Positions 1 through 7,060 of a stretch of DNA of 14,971 nt are shown piece after piece. The stretch spans positions 1-14,971 of the forward strand of contig DASTPP010000168.1 of the NCBI GenBank assembly GCA_035762175.1. The letters run 5' to 3'. Numbering within the stretch: the stretch's first letter is position 1; every line of letters starts with the position of its first letter. The position numbers and the translations under genes were made by a program. Below the pieces are notes generated by a model. That model was not told where the DNA came from. It was given only the letters and a program-made list of their open reading frames with translations, and did not search any database. Source of the stretch: DASTPP01 sp035762175 (GTDB lineage Bacteria > Myxococcota_A > Polyangia > Polyangiales > Polyangiaceae).

Positions 1-1
1 C

Positions 2-748
2 GTGCCCGCCGCCGCGATGCTCGCCCTCGGCGCCTTGCCCAGAATGCTCGCCTTGCGCGACGCGCTGGCGGCCGAGTTCGCGCCCTCTCTGCTCGCGACG
101 CTCGACGCGCTCGAAGACTACGCGCTCGCCGCCTACCTCGCCCACGCCCGCGCCCGGCCGCGCGACGGGGGCGAGACCCAGCTGCGCGAGCTCTTGAACG
201 AGGCGGGGCCGCTCCGAGAGCGTCTGCTCGCGATGGCCGGCGCGCTCGTCACCTTCGGCATCTTCGACGCGAAGCAGGTGGCCACCATTCGGCAGGGGAC
301 GGGCCACCTCGACACGGCCGGCGATCTCGCCGCCCTCGGCCTGATGTTCGTCGACATGTGGCCCGCCATCGGGTCGAAGGTGCTGCTCGAGCGGGCCGAG
401 GTCGAGCGCGCGATCGAGCTCGGCAAGCTCTTGCTCGTGGCGCTCGGCCGGCGCAACCAGGGCACCGACGGTGCGGGCGACCCGAACGAGGCCGAAGAGC
501 AGCTCGGCAAGGCGTTCGAGCTCTTCCGCCGGGCCTACGAGCGGTGCCGCCACGCCATTCTGTACCTGCGCCGGGACGAGGGCGACGGCGACGACATCGC
601 CCCGCCGCTCGCCCGCAGCCGGCGCCGTGGTCGGGGCGCACCGGCCGACGAGCCCGAGCCCGAGCCCGGCGACGGCGAGCCCGACGAGCCCTCCGGGCCC
701 GACGTGGGCGAGCCCGACGGGGAAGCACACGACGTCGCAACCCTCTGA
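2..748 (+). CDS. Hypothetical helical protein with acidic, proline-rich tail (possibly 5'-truncated)
   Basis: I cannot assign a function. The frame is open from the window edge: GTG at 2 and ATG at 17 are both possible starts, and the true start may lie outside. About 200 residues are rich in Ala, Leu, Glu and Arg and are probably helical. They include a distinctive segment around residues 84-128 (phenylalanine-rich turn, then IRQGTGHLD, then MWPAIGSK). After residue 205 the protein becomes an Arg patch followed by an Asp/Glu/Pro/Gly tail (about 216-243) that is probably disordered. There is no signal peptide or membrane segment, so it is probably cytoplasmic. From memory, similar uncharacterised proteins recur in Polyangiales genomes, but I could not check this. 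Two strong hairpins 58-140 bases downstream probably end the transcript. Third-position GC bias supports coding. Confidence 0.7.
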   Translation: MPAAAMLALGALPRMLALRDALAAEFAPSLLATLDALEDYALAAYLAHARARPRDGGETQLRELLNEAGPLRERLLAMAGALVTFGIFDAKQVATIRQGTGHLDTAGDLAALGLMFVDMWPAIGSKVLLERAEVERAIELGKLLLVALGRRNQGTDGAGDPNEAEEQLGKAFELFRRAYERCRHAILYLRRDEGDGDDIAPPLARSRRRGRGAPADEPEPEPGDGEPDEPSGPDVGEPDGEAHDVATL

Positions 749-805
749 CGCCGCCTGCCGAGGCCCAGTAACGCGACGAGCGCCGCCACCGGGCCAGAAA
801 GGGTT

Positions 806-840
806 CTCGACGCCGCGGTGAGCACGCCCGCGGCGTCGAG
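806..840 (+). terminator. Perfect 13-bp stem-loop, probable terminator
   Basis: CTCGACGCCGCGG (806-818) and its exact reverse complement (828-840) flank a 9-base loop. It lies 58 bases after the stop at 748. No T-run follows it directly, so by itself it may be a transcript-stabilising hairpin. It works more plausibly with the second hairpin at 850-887. Confidence 0.5.
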
Positions 841-849
841 GCCTCATCG

Positions 850-891
850 AGCCCCCGGCGAGGCGAGCCTTCGCATCGCCGGGGGCTTTCG
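850..891 (+). terminator. Rho-independent-like terminator
   Basis: AGCCCCCGGCGA (850-861) pairs perfectly with TCGCCGGGGGCT (876-887) around a 14-base loop, giving a 12-bp G/C-rich stem. TTCGTG follows, so the T-run is short, as is common in GC-rich bacteria. It is the second of two hairpins after the gene ending at 748, and it insulates that gene from the repeat array that starts at 963. Confidence 0.6.
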
Positions 892-962
892 TGCTTGCCC
901 GAGCGAGCCCGCGCCCGAAGCTTCGAGCCACCCGCCCCTGGGCTGGCGGCCCGCGCGGGTGG

Positions 963-1441
963 CTCTCGAGTACCGCCGCCTGTGCCACCGCCGGCCCGGA
1001 GGAGATACTCGAGTAAGCCCAGCTGTGCCACCACCAGCCCGGAGGAGATACTCGAGTACCCCCCTTGTGCCACCAACGGCCCGGAAGAGATACTCGAGTA
1101 TCTCCCCGCATGTGCCAGCGGCACAAAAACCCTTTCTCGAGGATCAATTTCGATGTGCCGCCGACCCGAAATCGATACTCGAGTATCGGTTTTCATGTGC
1201 CGCCGGCTCGAAACCACCTACCCGGGTAAGGTTTTGGTGTGCCACGGGGCCCTCCGAGGCTTACTCGAGAATGGTTTTCTGTGCCACGCGGCCTTGCGAG
1301 GGGTACTCGAGTATCGGTTTCGTGGGGCACGCTGCCCTGGGAGGGTTACTCGAGTATCGGTTTCGTGGGGCACGCTGCCCTGCGAGGGTTACTCGAGTAC
1401 CGGTTTCGTGCGCCACGCGGCCCGCGGGGGTTACTCGAGTA
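963..1441. repeat. Array of 12 palindrome-centred units, period 42-43 bp
   Basis: Ten-base cores start at 963, 1006, 1049, 1091, 1134, 1176, 1219, 1262, 1304, 1347, 1390 and 1432. Eight are exactly TACTCGAGTA. The variants are unit 1 (CTCTCGAGTA), unit 5 (TTCTCGAGGA), unit 7 (TACCCGGGTA) and unit 8 (TACTCGAGAA). Steps are 43,43,42,43,42,43,43,42,43,43,42, mean 42.6 bp. Between cores, a second element GTGCCAC (GTGGGGCAC or GTGCGCCAC in later units) begins 16-19 bases after each CTCGAG. A GGCCC-plus-purine stretch (GGAGGAGA early, TGCGAGGGT late) then precedes the next core. Units in the right half are closest to each other and share TATCGGTTTC after the core. Function is unknown; a multi-site binding array for a dimeric protein is my inference. 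Confidence 0.9.
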
Positions 1442-1612
1442 TCGTCGGAGAGCCTGAGTCGGCTTCGATACGACGGCGCGGCAAGCACAAGGCCAACTCC
1501 GTCGCTCTGCGCTCGTACGGCCCGACCGGCGCCAGCGGCCTTCTCGTGCACGAGAACCCCGGGGGCGACGTCCTCGCCACGAGGCGCGCCGTCGTGCTAC
1601 GCCCCAGGCCTC

Positions 1613-2509
1613 ATGGCCGGCTCTGACCGCGCGTTCCGGGCGCTCGCGCACGCCGAACCCGACGTCATCGTCGACACGCTCCGCCTGCTCTGCCCGGCGC
1701 TCGTGGCCGAGGGGGCCGCCGTCACGCCCGAAGACCTCGAGCCGACGCGCCTCGACGCGCTCGCCCCCAGCCGCGAGGCCGACTGGGTGGCGCGCGTCGG
1801 CGGCGCCGAGCTTGTGCACGCCGAATGCCAGGGCTACCGCGAGGGCGACTTTACGGACCGGCTGCTGCGCTACCACCTGTCGCTGGTCGTGCGCGCCTGG
1901 TCGCGCCGGGTCAGCTCGGTCGCGCTCTGGCTGCAGCGCCCGCCCGAGGCGCAGCTCGCGCGCGTGCTGCGGCACGACCGCGTGCGCGTCGAGGTCGAGC
2001 ACGTGGTCGTGCCCGAGGTGCCCGCCGAGGCGCTGCTGGCGAGCCCGACGACGGCCTGCTTCGCCCCCGCGGCCGCGCCTGGCCCCCTCACGGCCGAGGC
2101 GCTGTGCTTGCGAGCGGCCGAGGTGCTGCGGGCGGGCGAGGCGGGCTGGTACCGCTGGCACATGGCGGTGGTTTGCGCCGCGACGCAGGGCCGCTACCAC
2201 GCTATGCTCGAGGCCATGAGCCAGGTGGGCGTCGAGCGCATCGTCATCGAAGACCTCGTCGAGTTCGGCAAAGACCAGGGCCGGCTCGAGGGCCGGCTCG
2301 AGGGCCGGCTCGAGGGCCGGCTCGAAGGCCGGCTCGAGGGCCGGCTCGAGGGCGAAGCGAAGCTGCTGCTGCGGCTGCTCGCGCGGCGTTTCGGGCCCGT
2401 CGCCGAGGGCCTCGAGAAGCGCGTGCGCGCGGGCTCCGAGGCCGAGCTCGAGCGCTGGGGCGAGCGCGTGCTGACGGCCGCCTCGCTCGACGAGGTCTTC
2501 GCCGACTGA
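1613..2509 (+). CDS. Rpn-family PD-(D/E)XK nuclease/transposase-like protein with C-terminal DUF4351
   Basis: This is a 298-aa protein of the Rpn (recombination-promoting nuclease) / DUF4351 group. Members are DNA endonucleases linked to RecA-independent recombination and are often amplified within genomes. The nuclease core spans residues 1-130: D57 in the ADWV strand, then HAECQ with E71 and Q73, then a GDFTDRLLRYHLSLVVRA helix. This matches the D...ExQ variant of the PD-(D/E)XK motif. Residues 223-246 are six GRLE repeats, a likely charged helical linker. Residues 247-297 match DUF4351 (LLLRLLARRFGPV, then RWGERVLTAASLDEVF). I chose the ATG at 1613 because the frame upstream runs through the non-coding palindrome array. 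The ribosome site is weak. A 93%-identical fragment of its tail lies at 7329-7436. Confidence 0.85.
   Translation: MAGSDRAFRALAHAEPDVIVDTLRLLCPALVAEGAAVTPEDLEPTRLDALAPSREADWVARVGGAELVHAECQGYREGDFTDRLLRYHLSLVVRAWSRRVSSVALWLQRPPEAQLARVLRHDRVRVEVEHVVVPEVPAEALLASPTTACFAPAAAPGPLTAEALCLRAAEVLRAGEAGWYRWHMAVVCAATQGRYHAMLEAMSQVGVERIVIEDLVEFGKDQGRLEGRLEGRLEGRLEGRLEGRLEGEAKLLLRLLARRFGPVAEGLEKRVRAGSEAELERWGERVLTAASLDEVFAD
2279..2350 (+). repeat. Six-copy 12-bp tandem repeat (GGCCGGCTCGAG)
   Basis: Six direct copies lie inside the nuclease gene, each encoding Gly-Arg-Leu-Glu. Only one base differs (copy 4 ends CGAA). Because 12 is a multiple of three, copy-number change would lengthen or shorten the linker between the nuclease core and DUF4351 without breaking the frame. 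Confidence 0.95.
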
Positions 2510-2761
2510 CGCCCGCCGGGGCCGGGCAGGCGCCGAAGGGCCGACGTTCGTCGCCGCCGCCGCTCGGGCTGGTGGTGCCGTCGTAACCGAGGGCGCGCCC
2601 GCCGCGACGGCCGCACACGCCCTGGTGGCGCGAGCCGCACCCCGGGCGCCGCTCGCAGGCCTCGGCGCCCTCGCCCTCGGTCGGCGAGGCAGCCGACTCG
2701 CCTCTGCGCGGGCGACCCCCGGCGCGCCAGGATGCGCATGGGGTGCCCGGAGACATAGTTG

Positions 2762-3850
2762 CTATCCCTGGCCGTCGGCTCGCTCTCCGGTCGCAGCCCC
2801 GCGCCAGGCCCCGTGGGGCGCCTGCGCCCCACGCCACCCGCGGAAGACGTTCGCGTACAGTTGTGAAAGGCGAGACACGTCGCGGGCGAACCACTCGCGG
2901 AGCCATGCGTCGTAGTCGGACAGGGCCCCAGCCGCGGCGCCTTCCGAAGCCCCCAGGGTGCGGGTCACCGCCCGCGCCGCCAGGGCGCCCGACACCATCG
3001 CCTTGAGAACACCGTGCGACGACGCCGGGTCGAGGACGAACGCCGCGTCCCCCACCGCCAGGTACCCCGGCCCCGCGGCGCGGCGGACGGCGCGCCAGGT
3101 GACGTCGGCGCTGCGCTCGCGGCTCGCCGTCAGGCCCTCCAGGCCGGCCGGGTGGGGCCCCCTCGCCAGCCCCTCGCCGATCGGGAGCGAGGCCCAGGCG
3201 TAGCGACCCCCCCCGACGTGCGCTAGCCACGTCCAGCCCGCGGCGCTGGCGGACAGGCGGGGCGCGTCTTGAACCAGCGCGCACTCACCCCGGGCGTGGC
3301 CGTAGCGGGCGAGGAGTCGCTGCGAGGCCGCGCACACCGGCAGCCCCAACCGCCGCGCCAGCCAATGGGCCCCGCCGCTGGCGTCGATGGTGTAGGCGGC
3401 CGCGATCGGGCCCCGCGACGTTTGCACGCCGAGGACCCGGCCGCCGCGAACCAGCAGCGATTGCGCGTGCGCGGGCTGTAGAACCGTGGCGCCCGCCCGG
3501 CGCGCGGTGTCGAGAAGAATGCGATCGAGGTCCGCGCGCCACGCTTGCAGGCCGCGCCACGGCCCGCGTTCGTCCCTGCCGAACGGCTCGAACCGGGCGG
3601 GCCCGCCCCACTCGACCCACGTGCCTTCGTGGCGCGGCGGGGCCAGCGCCTCGAGGGGCTCCCACGCGCCGAGCTCGCGCAACACGACCTCGGCGCCGGG
3701 GTGGAGCGTCTCTCCGGGGCGATCTCGGGGGAACTGGTGGCGCTCGACGAGCACGACCCGGAGGCCTTCGCGGGCGCATCGGGCCGCGGACACCGCCCCC
3801 GCGGGCCCGCCGCCGACGACGACCACGTCCGCGTCGGCGCGCTCAGGCAC
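2762..3850 (-). CDS. FAD-dependent oxidoreductase, LodB / halogenase-like (GG-reductase fold)
   Basis: This is a 362-aa flavoprotein. Residues 9-18 form the FAD-binding strand and GGGPAG loop, and E36 ends the second strand (VVLVER). FPRDRPGETLHPG (40-52) is the signature seen in LodB and flavin-dependent halogenases. DASGG (156-160) and GDAAFVLDPASSHGVLKAM (267-285) form the second FAD-contacting region. The halogenase motif WxWxIP is not intact (WTWLAH, 206-211), so halogenation is unlikely. Length and motifs fit LodB-type proteins, which help build the tryptophylquinone cofactor of a partner enzyme; that link is an inference. The GTG at 3850 is chosen because the FAD fold starts directly after it and it overlaps the upstream stop by 8 bp (GTGCCTGA), implying translational coupling. 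The same frame runs up to ATG 4042, but that part lies inside the neighbouring gene. Confidence 0.8.
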   Translation of the reverse strand: MPERADADVVVVGGGPAGAVSAARCAREGLRVVLVERHQFPRDRPGETLHPGAEVVLRELGAWEPLEALAPPRHEGTWVEWGGPARFEPFGRDERGPWRGLQAWRADLDRILLDTARRAGATVLQPAHAQSLLVRGGRVLGVQTSRGPIAAAYTIDASGGAHWLARRLGLPVCAASQRLLARYGHARGECALVQDAPRLSASAAGWTWLAHVGGGRYAWASLPIGEGLARGPHPAGLEGLTASRERSADVTWRAVRRAAGPGYLAVGDAAFVLDPASSHGVLKAMVSGALAARAVTRTLGASEGAAAGALSDYDAWLREWFARDVSRLSQLYANVFRGWRGAQAPHGAWRGAATGERADGQG

Positions 3851-6137
3851 CGTGGACGACGCCCCACTCGCCGTTGCGATGCACGAGGACGATGGCGTCC
3901 CCGCCCACGAGCACCTTGCGCCGGTCGGCCATGCTGACATGCTGCGACCGAAGGCCCGCCGGCCGCGGCTCGCCCGACGGCCGGAAGACTTCGAACCGAA
4001 ACAGGTCGCCCGACAAGGTCGCGCCGGTGTCGGCGAACGCACCTTGCACGTCGGCGTCAGAGGGCCGCACCTTGGCGAACGACAGCACCCGCCAGGCCCC
4101 CTTGTCCGCGGGCACCTGGACGCCGAGGGCCCGGTAGGCGCGCGCCATCGCGAGCACCCTCGCGACGTATTCGTCCGTCGAAATTCGGCCCACCAGCTTG
4201 ATGGAAAACTTCCCCGCCAGGGCGCTGGCCACGTAGTCGACGTGATCGAAGCTCGCGTACTCGACGACCGCGGGCGCGCCCTGCGCCGCCACGACGCGGG
4301 GGCCGGCCACGCCGTCCCACGGCAGGCGCCCGGTCGTCCCGATCTCCTCGTCGGTGAGCGGCGCGACCGTCGCGAAGTTGCGGGAGAAGCTGCGGCCGGC
4401 GTCCGGAGAGGCCGACGGCCAGAAGGCGCTGAGCGCCGCGCACAGCTTCGCGTCCTCGGGGAAGGGGCTGCCGAGCCCGTAGGCCGACAGATGAAGCGTC
4501 GCTTCGGTCCGCCCCAGGCTCACGTCCCACCCCGGCGCGAAGACGCCCGATGCCCCGTCCGGGAGCGCGTTGTGACGGTTGCGCCGCGCCGCCGTCAGCG
4601 GCCGGCCCCGGACGGGGGAGCGCCGCGGGAGCCCGACAATCGACGTCACCGTCTCGTCCTCGGCGCGAAACCGCGCGGCCGGCACGCCCGCGTCGCCGGG
4701 CCGAAAGTCGACGTTATTGAGCTTCAGGTTCGGCGGCAGCCGCCCGTCACTCAGCGCCTCCGGGGCGCTGCCCCAGAGGAAGTCGCGCAGCCGCTCCGGC
4801 GCCCTCTGGAGCCACCATTCCATGAGCTGGCGCTGATCCGTGTTGAAGAAAAAGTCGGGCGCCGCCACGATCGAATAGGCGGCGATAAAACGCGGAAACT
4901 GCGACCGGAGTTGCGGGCACTCGACGTCGACCCAGCCATCCCCCGTATAGTCGACGTAGTGCAGCGCCCGGTATCCGGCCGCGCCCACCCGGGCCGCGGG
5001 GTCCGGGAGCTCGTTCAGGTCTTCGATCGCCTCGCCCGGCGCCGTGCGAACGTGCACGTACTCCGGCGCGGCTCGCACCCCCCGAGCGAGCTGGCTGATC
5101 TCCAAGGTGGGGAGAAACTTGGACCGGCTTTGGATCGCGTCCTCCTTGGGCACGACGAAGGTGAGCGGTTGGCCGCGGAACTCGGCCGCGTCGACGAGGC
5201 GTCGGTGGACCGACGGGACGAGGAGCCCAGACCCGTCCTTCGCGCCCTTCGACAGGGCCGCGATCCCTTCGGTGAAGCGGAACGGCGGCTCGTCGATCTC
5301 GGGGGCCCGCCACCCGCCGTCGAAGCCGCGCCGCGCGAACTCGAGGTGAATGCGGCGGAGCTTCTCGTTGACGTGGTGGGCCGCGAAAGAAACCTTCAGG
5401 TCGAAGCCTTGAATGCACTCGTCGCCGTCGAAGAGCTTGTAAAGTGGCACCCAAAAATCCCTCTGCGCGTCGTCCGGCAGCGCGCGCATCGGCCCGAAGC
5501 GCCGCGCGTTGCCCTTCGACTGGACCGCGATCCACGCGGAGTACTTGGCGGGCAGCACCCTCAGGGCGTGGTCCCCGTCGCCCGACTTCCACGGCTGGAA
5601 GCCGCGGGCCGCCGGGTCGTAGTGCGGGGCGTCCGTCCCGACGCGCGCGACCCCGGTGCGCGAAAAGCAGAGGTCCGCGTGCTTTCGGTGGACCGTGTCC
5701 ACGCCCGGCCGGTACTCCGTCGCGAAGACGACGATCGCCATCGGCCTGCCGTCCGCGAGCCCCGTCAGCTCCGATAGCGCAGGCTTCCACGACGAAAACA
5801 CGTAATTTTCGACGACCTCGAGGTCCGCCAACGTCGGGAACTCGCCGAGGTCGACGGCCGGGCGTCCCGCCGCCGCCGGAAACGACTGCACGTTCATCGA
5901 CGCCAGGGCGTGGTACAGAAGACTCCGCGAAGGGGCGCCGGGCTCGATGCCCCGTCCGCCTTCCGCCGCGAAATCGTCGAACCCGGGCACCGAGCGATCG
6001 ACCCCCGGCAGCTCGCGCGCGAGCTCGGCCGAGAGGTCCGCCGACTTGATGTCGAGGCCGTGAATTTTGAATAGCTTGGCCCACCCCTTCGCGGCCAGCC
6101 GGTCACAAATACTCCGAACGTCGTCGATGAGTGCCAT
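3843..6137 (-). CDS. Large protein of unknown family, partner of the flavoprotein (possible quinoprotein-like oxidase)
   Basis: This 764-aa protein has no signal peptide or membrane segment. I do not recognise its family with confidence. The ATG at 6137 is preceded by a purine-rich ribosome site (AGAAGGGAAGAAG, about 7 bases upstream). Points of note are GVARVG (162-167), HYVDYTGDGWVDVECPQL (393-410), a Tyr/Phe/Trp-rich stretch (421-442), GVFAPGWD (531-538), KLCAALSAFWPSASPDA (564-580, with C566 and W573) and LTDEEIG (594-600). From memory, LodA-type cysteine-tryptophylquinone oxidases carry an IGIARVG-like N-terminal motif and C-terminal Cys/Trp segments, and pair with LodB. The resemblance is weak, and the LodA C-GG-FxPGxE cysteine is not at the matching place. 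The 8-bp overlap with the flavoprotein gene indicates one functional unit. Existence as a gene is nearly certain; function is open. Confidence 0.85.
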   Translation of the reverse strand: MALIDDVRSICDRLAAKGWAKLFKIHGLDIKSADLSAELARELPGVDRSVPGFDDFAAEGGRGIEPGAPSRSLLYHALASMNVQSFPAAAGRPAVDLGEFPTLADLEVVENYVFSSWKPALSELTGLADGRPMAIVVFATEYRPGVDTVHRKHADLCFSRTGVARVGTDAPHYDPAARGFQPWKSGDGDHALRVLPAKYSAWIAVQSKGNARRFGPMRALPDDAQRDFWVPLYKLFDGDECIQGFDLKVSFAAHHVNEKLRRIHLEFARRGFDGGWRAPEIDEPPFRFTEGIAALSKGAKDGSGLLVPSVHRRLVDAAEFRGQPLTFVVPKEDAIQSRSKFLPTLEISQLARGVRAAPEYVHVRTAPGEAIEDLNELPDPAARVGAAGYRALHYVDYTGDGWVDVECPQLRSQFPRFIAAYSIVAAPDFFFNTDQRQLMEWWLQRAPERLRDFLWGSAPEALSDGRLPPNLKLNNVDFRPGDAGVPAARFRAEDETVTSIVGLPRRSPVRGRPLTAARRNRHNALPDGASGVFAPGWDVSLGRTEATLHLSAYGLGSPFPEDAKLCAALSAFWPSASPDAGRSFSRNFATVAPLTDEEIGTTGRLPWDGVAGPRVVAAQGAPAVVEYASFDHVDYVASALAGKFSIKLVGRISTDEYVARVLAMARAYRALGVQVPADKGAWRVLSFAKVRPSDADVQGAFADTGATLSGDLFRFEVFRPSGEPRPAGLRSQHVSMADRRKVLVGGDAIVLVHRNGEWGVVHGA

Positions 6138-6875
6138 GGCTAGCTTCTTCCCTTCTCGCTTCGGCCACCGGGCGTGCGGTCGGTCGAAATTTGTTGGCTT
6201 TAACCGGGGTAACCTTCCAAATTTGATTCGACGCCACCCTCCGACATCGGGGCTCGTCGAACGGCGTCAGGCCGTCGCGAGCTGAGAGGTGAGACGCTGG
6301 GCCCGGGGGCTCGACGACAAACTTTGTTGGCGCCCCTTGCCCTGCCGGCCCGGGGGGGCCTCTGCGGGCGTCGCCGCGCGCCCCTCTGACGTCGTCCGGC
6401 TGGCTCCGCCAAGGGGCCAACGTCGCCTTTGTGGGGCGCTCCTCGCCGCTCGGCGCGCGCCCCCAGGCGCTACCTCAGCCTGCCCGCCAGAAACCCATCG
6501 CTCCGTCGCCGAGGGCGCCCCTTGTACGACCGTTGCACTTCGCTCAAAACCCAGGGCATTTCCGCGGCCTACCCGCCCGGAAAGCCTGCGTGCACACACC
6601 TGCCTTGCCTCGCCGCGCTTCGAATGATGAAGAGAGGCTCCTGCGGGCAAGGCGCGTTGCCTCGTGGTGGGTGTCGGGGCGTCGAGAGGCCCTCGGCGCG
6701 ACCGCCGCCTCGCCCCCGCAACCAGCGCCCCGAGCACAAGCGCCCCCGCCGCGCCGCCCGACGGCGCCCGCCCCCGGCCGTGCGGCAGCCGCAGGCGCTG
6801 CGCGTCCAGCGACCTCAGCCTCGCTCGTGCCGGCCAAAGCCTAACGGGCCCGGGGAGCCGTGGTAGAAGGTAGCC
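6138..6875. other. Intergenic interval, promoter region of the minus-strand operon on its left
   Basis: No gene is supported across this interval; open frames here are Arg/Pro/Ala-rich and lack recognisable domains. The left part (6183-6232) is unusually A/T-rich and holds an imperfect inverted pair around AAATTT, a plausible promoter or operator for the 764-aa gene read leftward. TTTGTTGGC occurs at 6190-6198 and again at 6323-6331. A longer imperfect inverted pair, TTGGCGCCCCTTG (6327-6339) and CCAAGGGGCCAA (6409-6420), is of unknown meaning. The rest (about 6430-6860) is plain GC-rich sequence. Confidence 0.5.
6183..6232 (-). promoter_or_regulatory. A/T-rich operator-like inverted repeat upstream of the 764-aa gene
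   Basis: GTCGAAATTTG (6183-6193) and CAAATTTGATTCGAC (6218-6232) form an imperfect inverted repeat with a two-base insertion in one arm, about 46 bases upstream of the ATG at 6137. Its A/T content stands out from the surroundings. I could not place a convincing -35/-10 pair, so this is a candidate regulator site only. Confidence 0.3.
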
Positions 6876-7043
6876 ATGGCCTCGATGCCTCCAAACGAGC
6901 CCCCCGCCGACGAGCACGAGGTCGAGGTCATCGACGACCCTGACCTGCAAGCCTCGCTCGACGAGCCGGCCCCCCACGACGCCCACGAGGTGCTGACCGA
7001 CCTGCGCGCGATGGTGGCCGCGATTCGCAAGGCCGTGGCCTGA
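6876..7043 (+). CDS. Small acidic protein, probable antitoxin of a ParE-type module
   Basis: This 55-aa protein starts at ATG 6876, five bases after AGAAGG, a good ribosome site. The N-terminal half is Asp/Glu/Pro-rich (PPADEHEVEVIDDPD). The C-terminal half is a predicted helix (HEVLTDLRAMVAAIRKAVA, 37-55) like the toxin-binding tails of ParD/RelB-type antitoxins. No DNA-binding ribbon-helix-helix region is evident, so it may be a short antitoxin that does not repress by itself. The stop TGA (7041-7043) is immediately followed by, or overlaps, the toxin reading frame, the classical antitoxin-toxin order. The antitoxin assignment rests mainly on this context. Confidence 0.6.
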   Translation: MASMPPNEPPADEHEVEVIDDPDLQASLDEPAPHDAHEVLTDLRAMVAAIRKAVA

Positions 7044-7060
7044 GCGTCTGCCTGACGGCG

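Larger units (their letters stand above)
749..1612. other. Long non-coding interval with hairpins and palindrome array
   Basis: No gene is supported here. The interval holds two hairpins (806-887), an ordinary GC-rich stretch (888-962), the 12-unit palindrome array (963-1441) and 171 bases leading to the nuclease gene. Several frames stay open across the array because its units contain no stop triplets. The 42/43-bp period shifts reading frame from unit to unit, which argues against translation. I found no convincing promoter for the downstream gene. Confidence 0.7.

Noticed and set aside
963..1441. CRISPR array
   Set aside because: The unit length of 42-43 bp leaves no room for normal repeats and spacers, the sequence between cores is similar from unit to unit, and no cas genes are present.
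818..1612. N-terminal extension of the nuclease protein through the palindrome array
   Set aside because: The frame is open, but the 42/43-bp period moves each unit into another reading frame (YSSI, LEYR, TRVS cycle), there is no domain, and ATG 1613 gives a normal-length Rpn/DUF4351 protein.
2762..3850. Flavin-dependent tryptophan halogenase
   Set aside because: The WxWxIP motif is not intact (WTWLAH), and I could not identify the catalytic lysine region.
2762..4042. Flavoprotein starting at 4042 (426 aa)
   Set aside because: The extra 64 residues are Ser/Arg/Pro-rich and lie within the 764-aa gene in another frame; the FAD-binding strand starts just after GTG 3850.
3486..5777. Long plus-strand open frame opposite the minus-strand operon
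   Set aside because: It is an Arg/Pro-rich antisense shadow in GC-rich DNA, with no recognisable domain.
6267..6986. Minus-strand 239-aa protein
   Set aside because: It overlaps the antitoxin gene on the other strand, is Arg/Gly/Ala-rich and has no domain signal.
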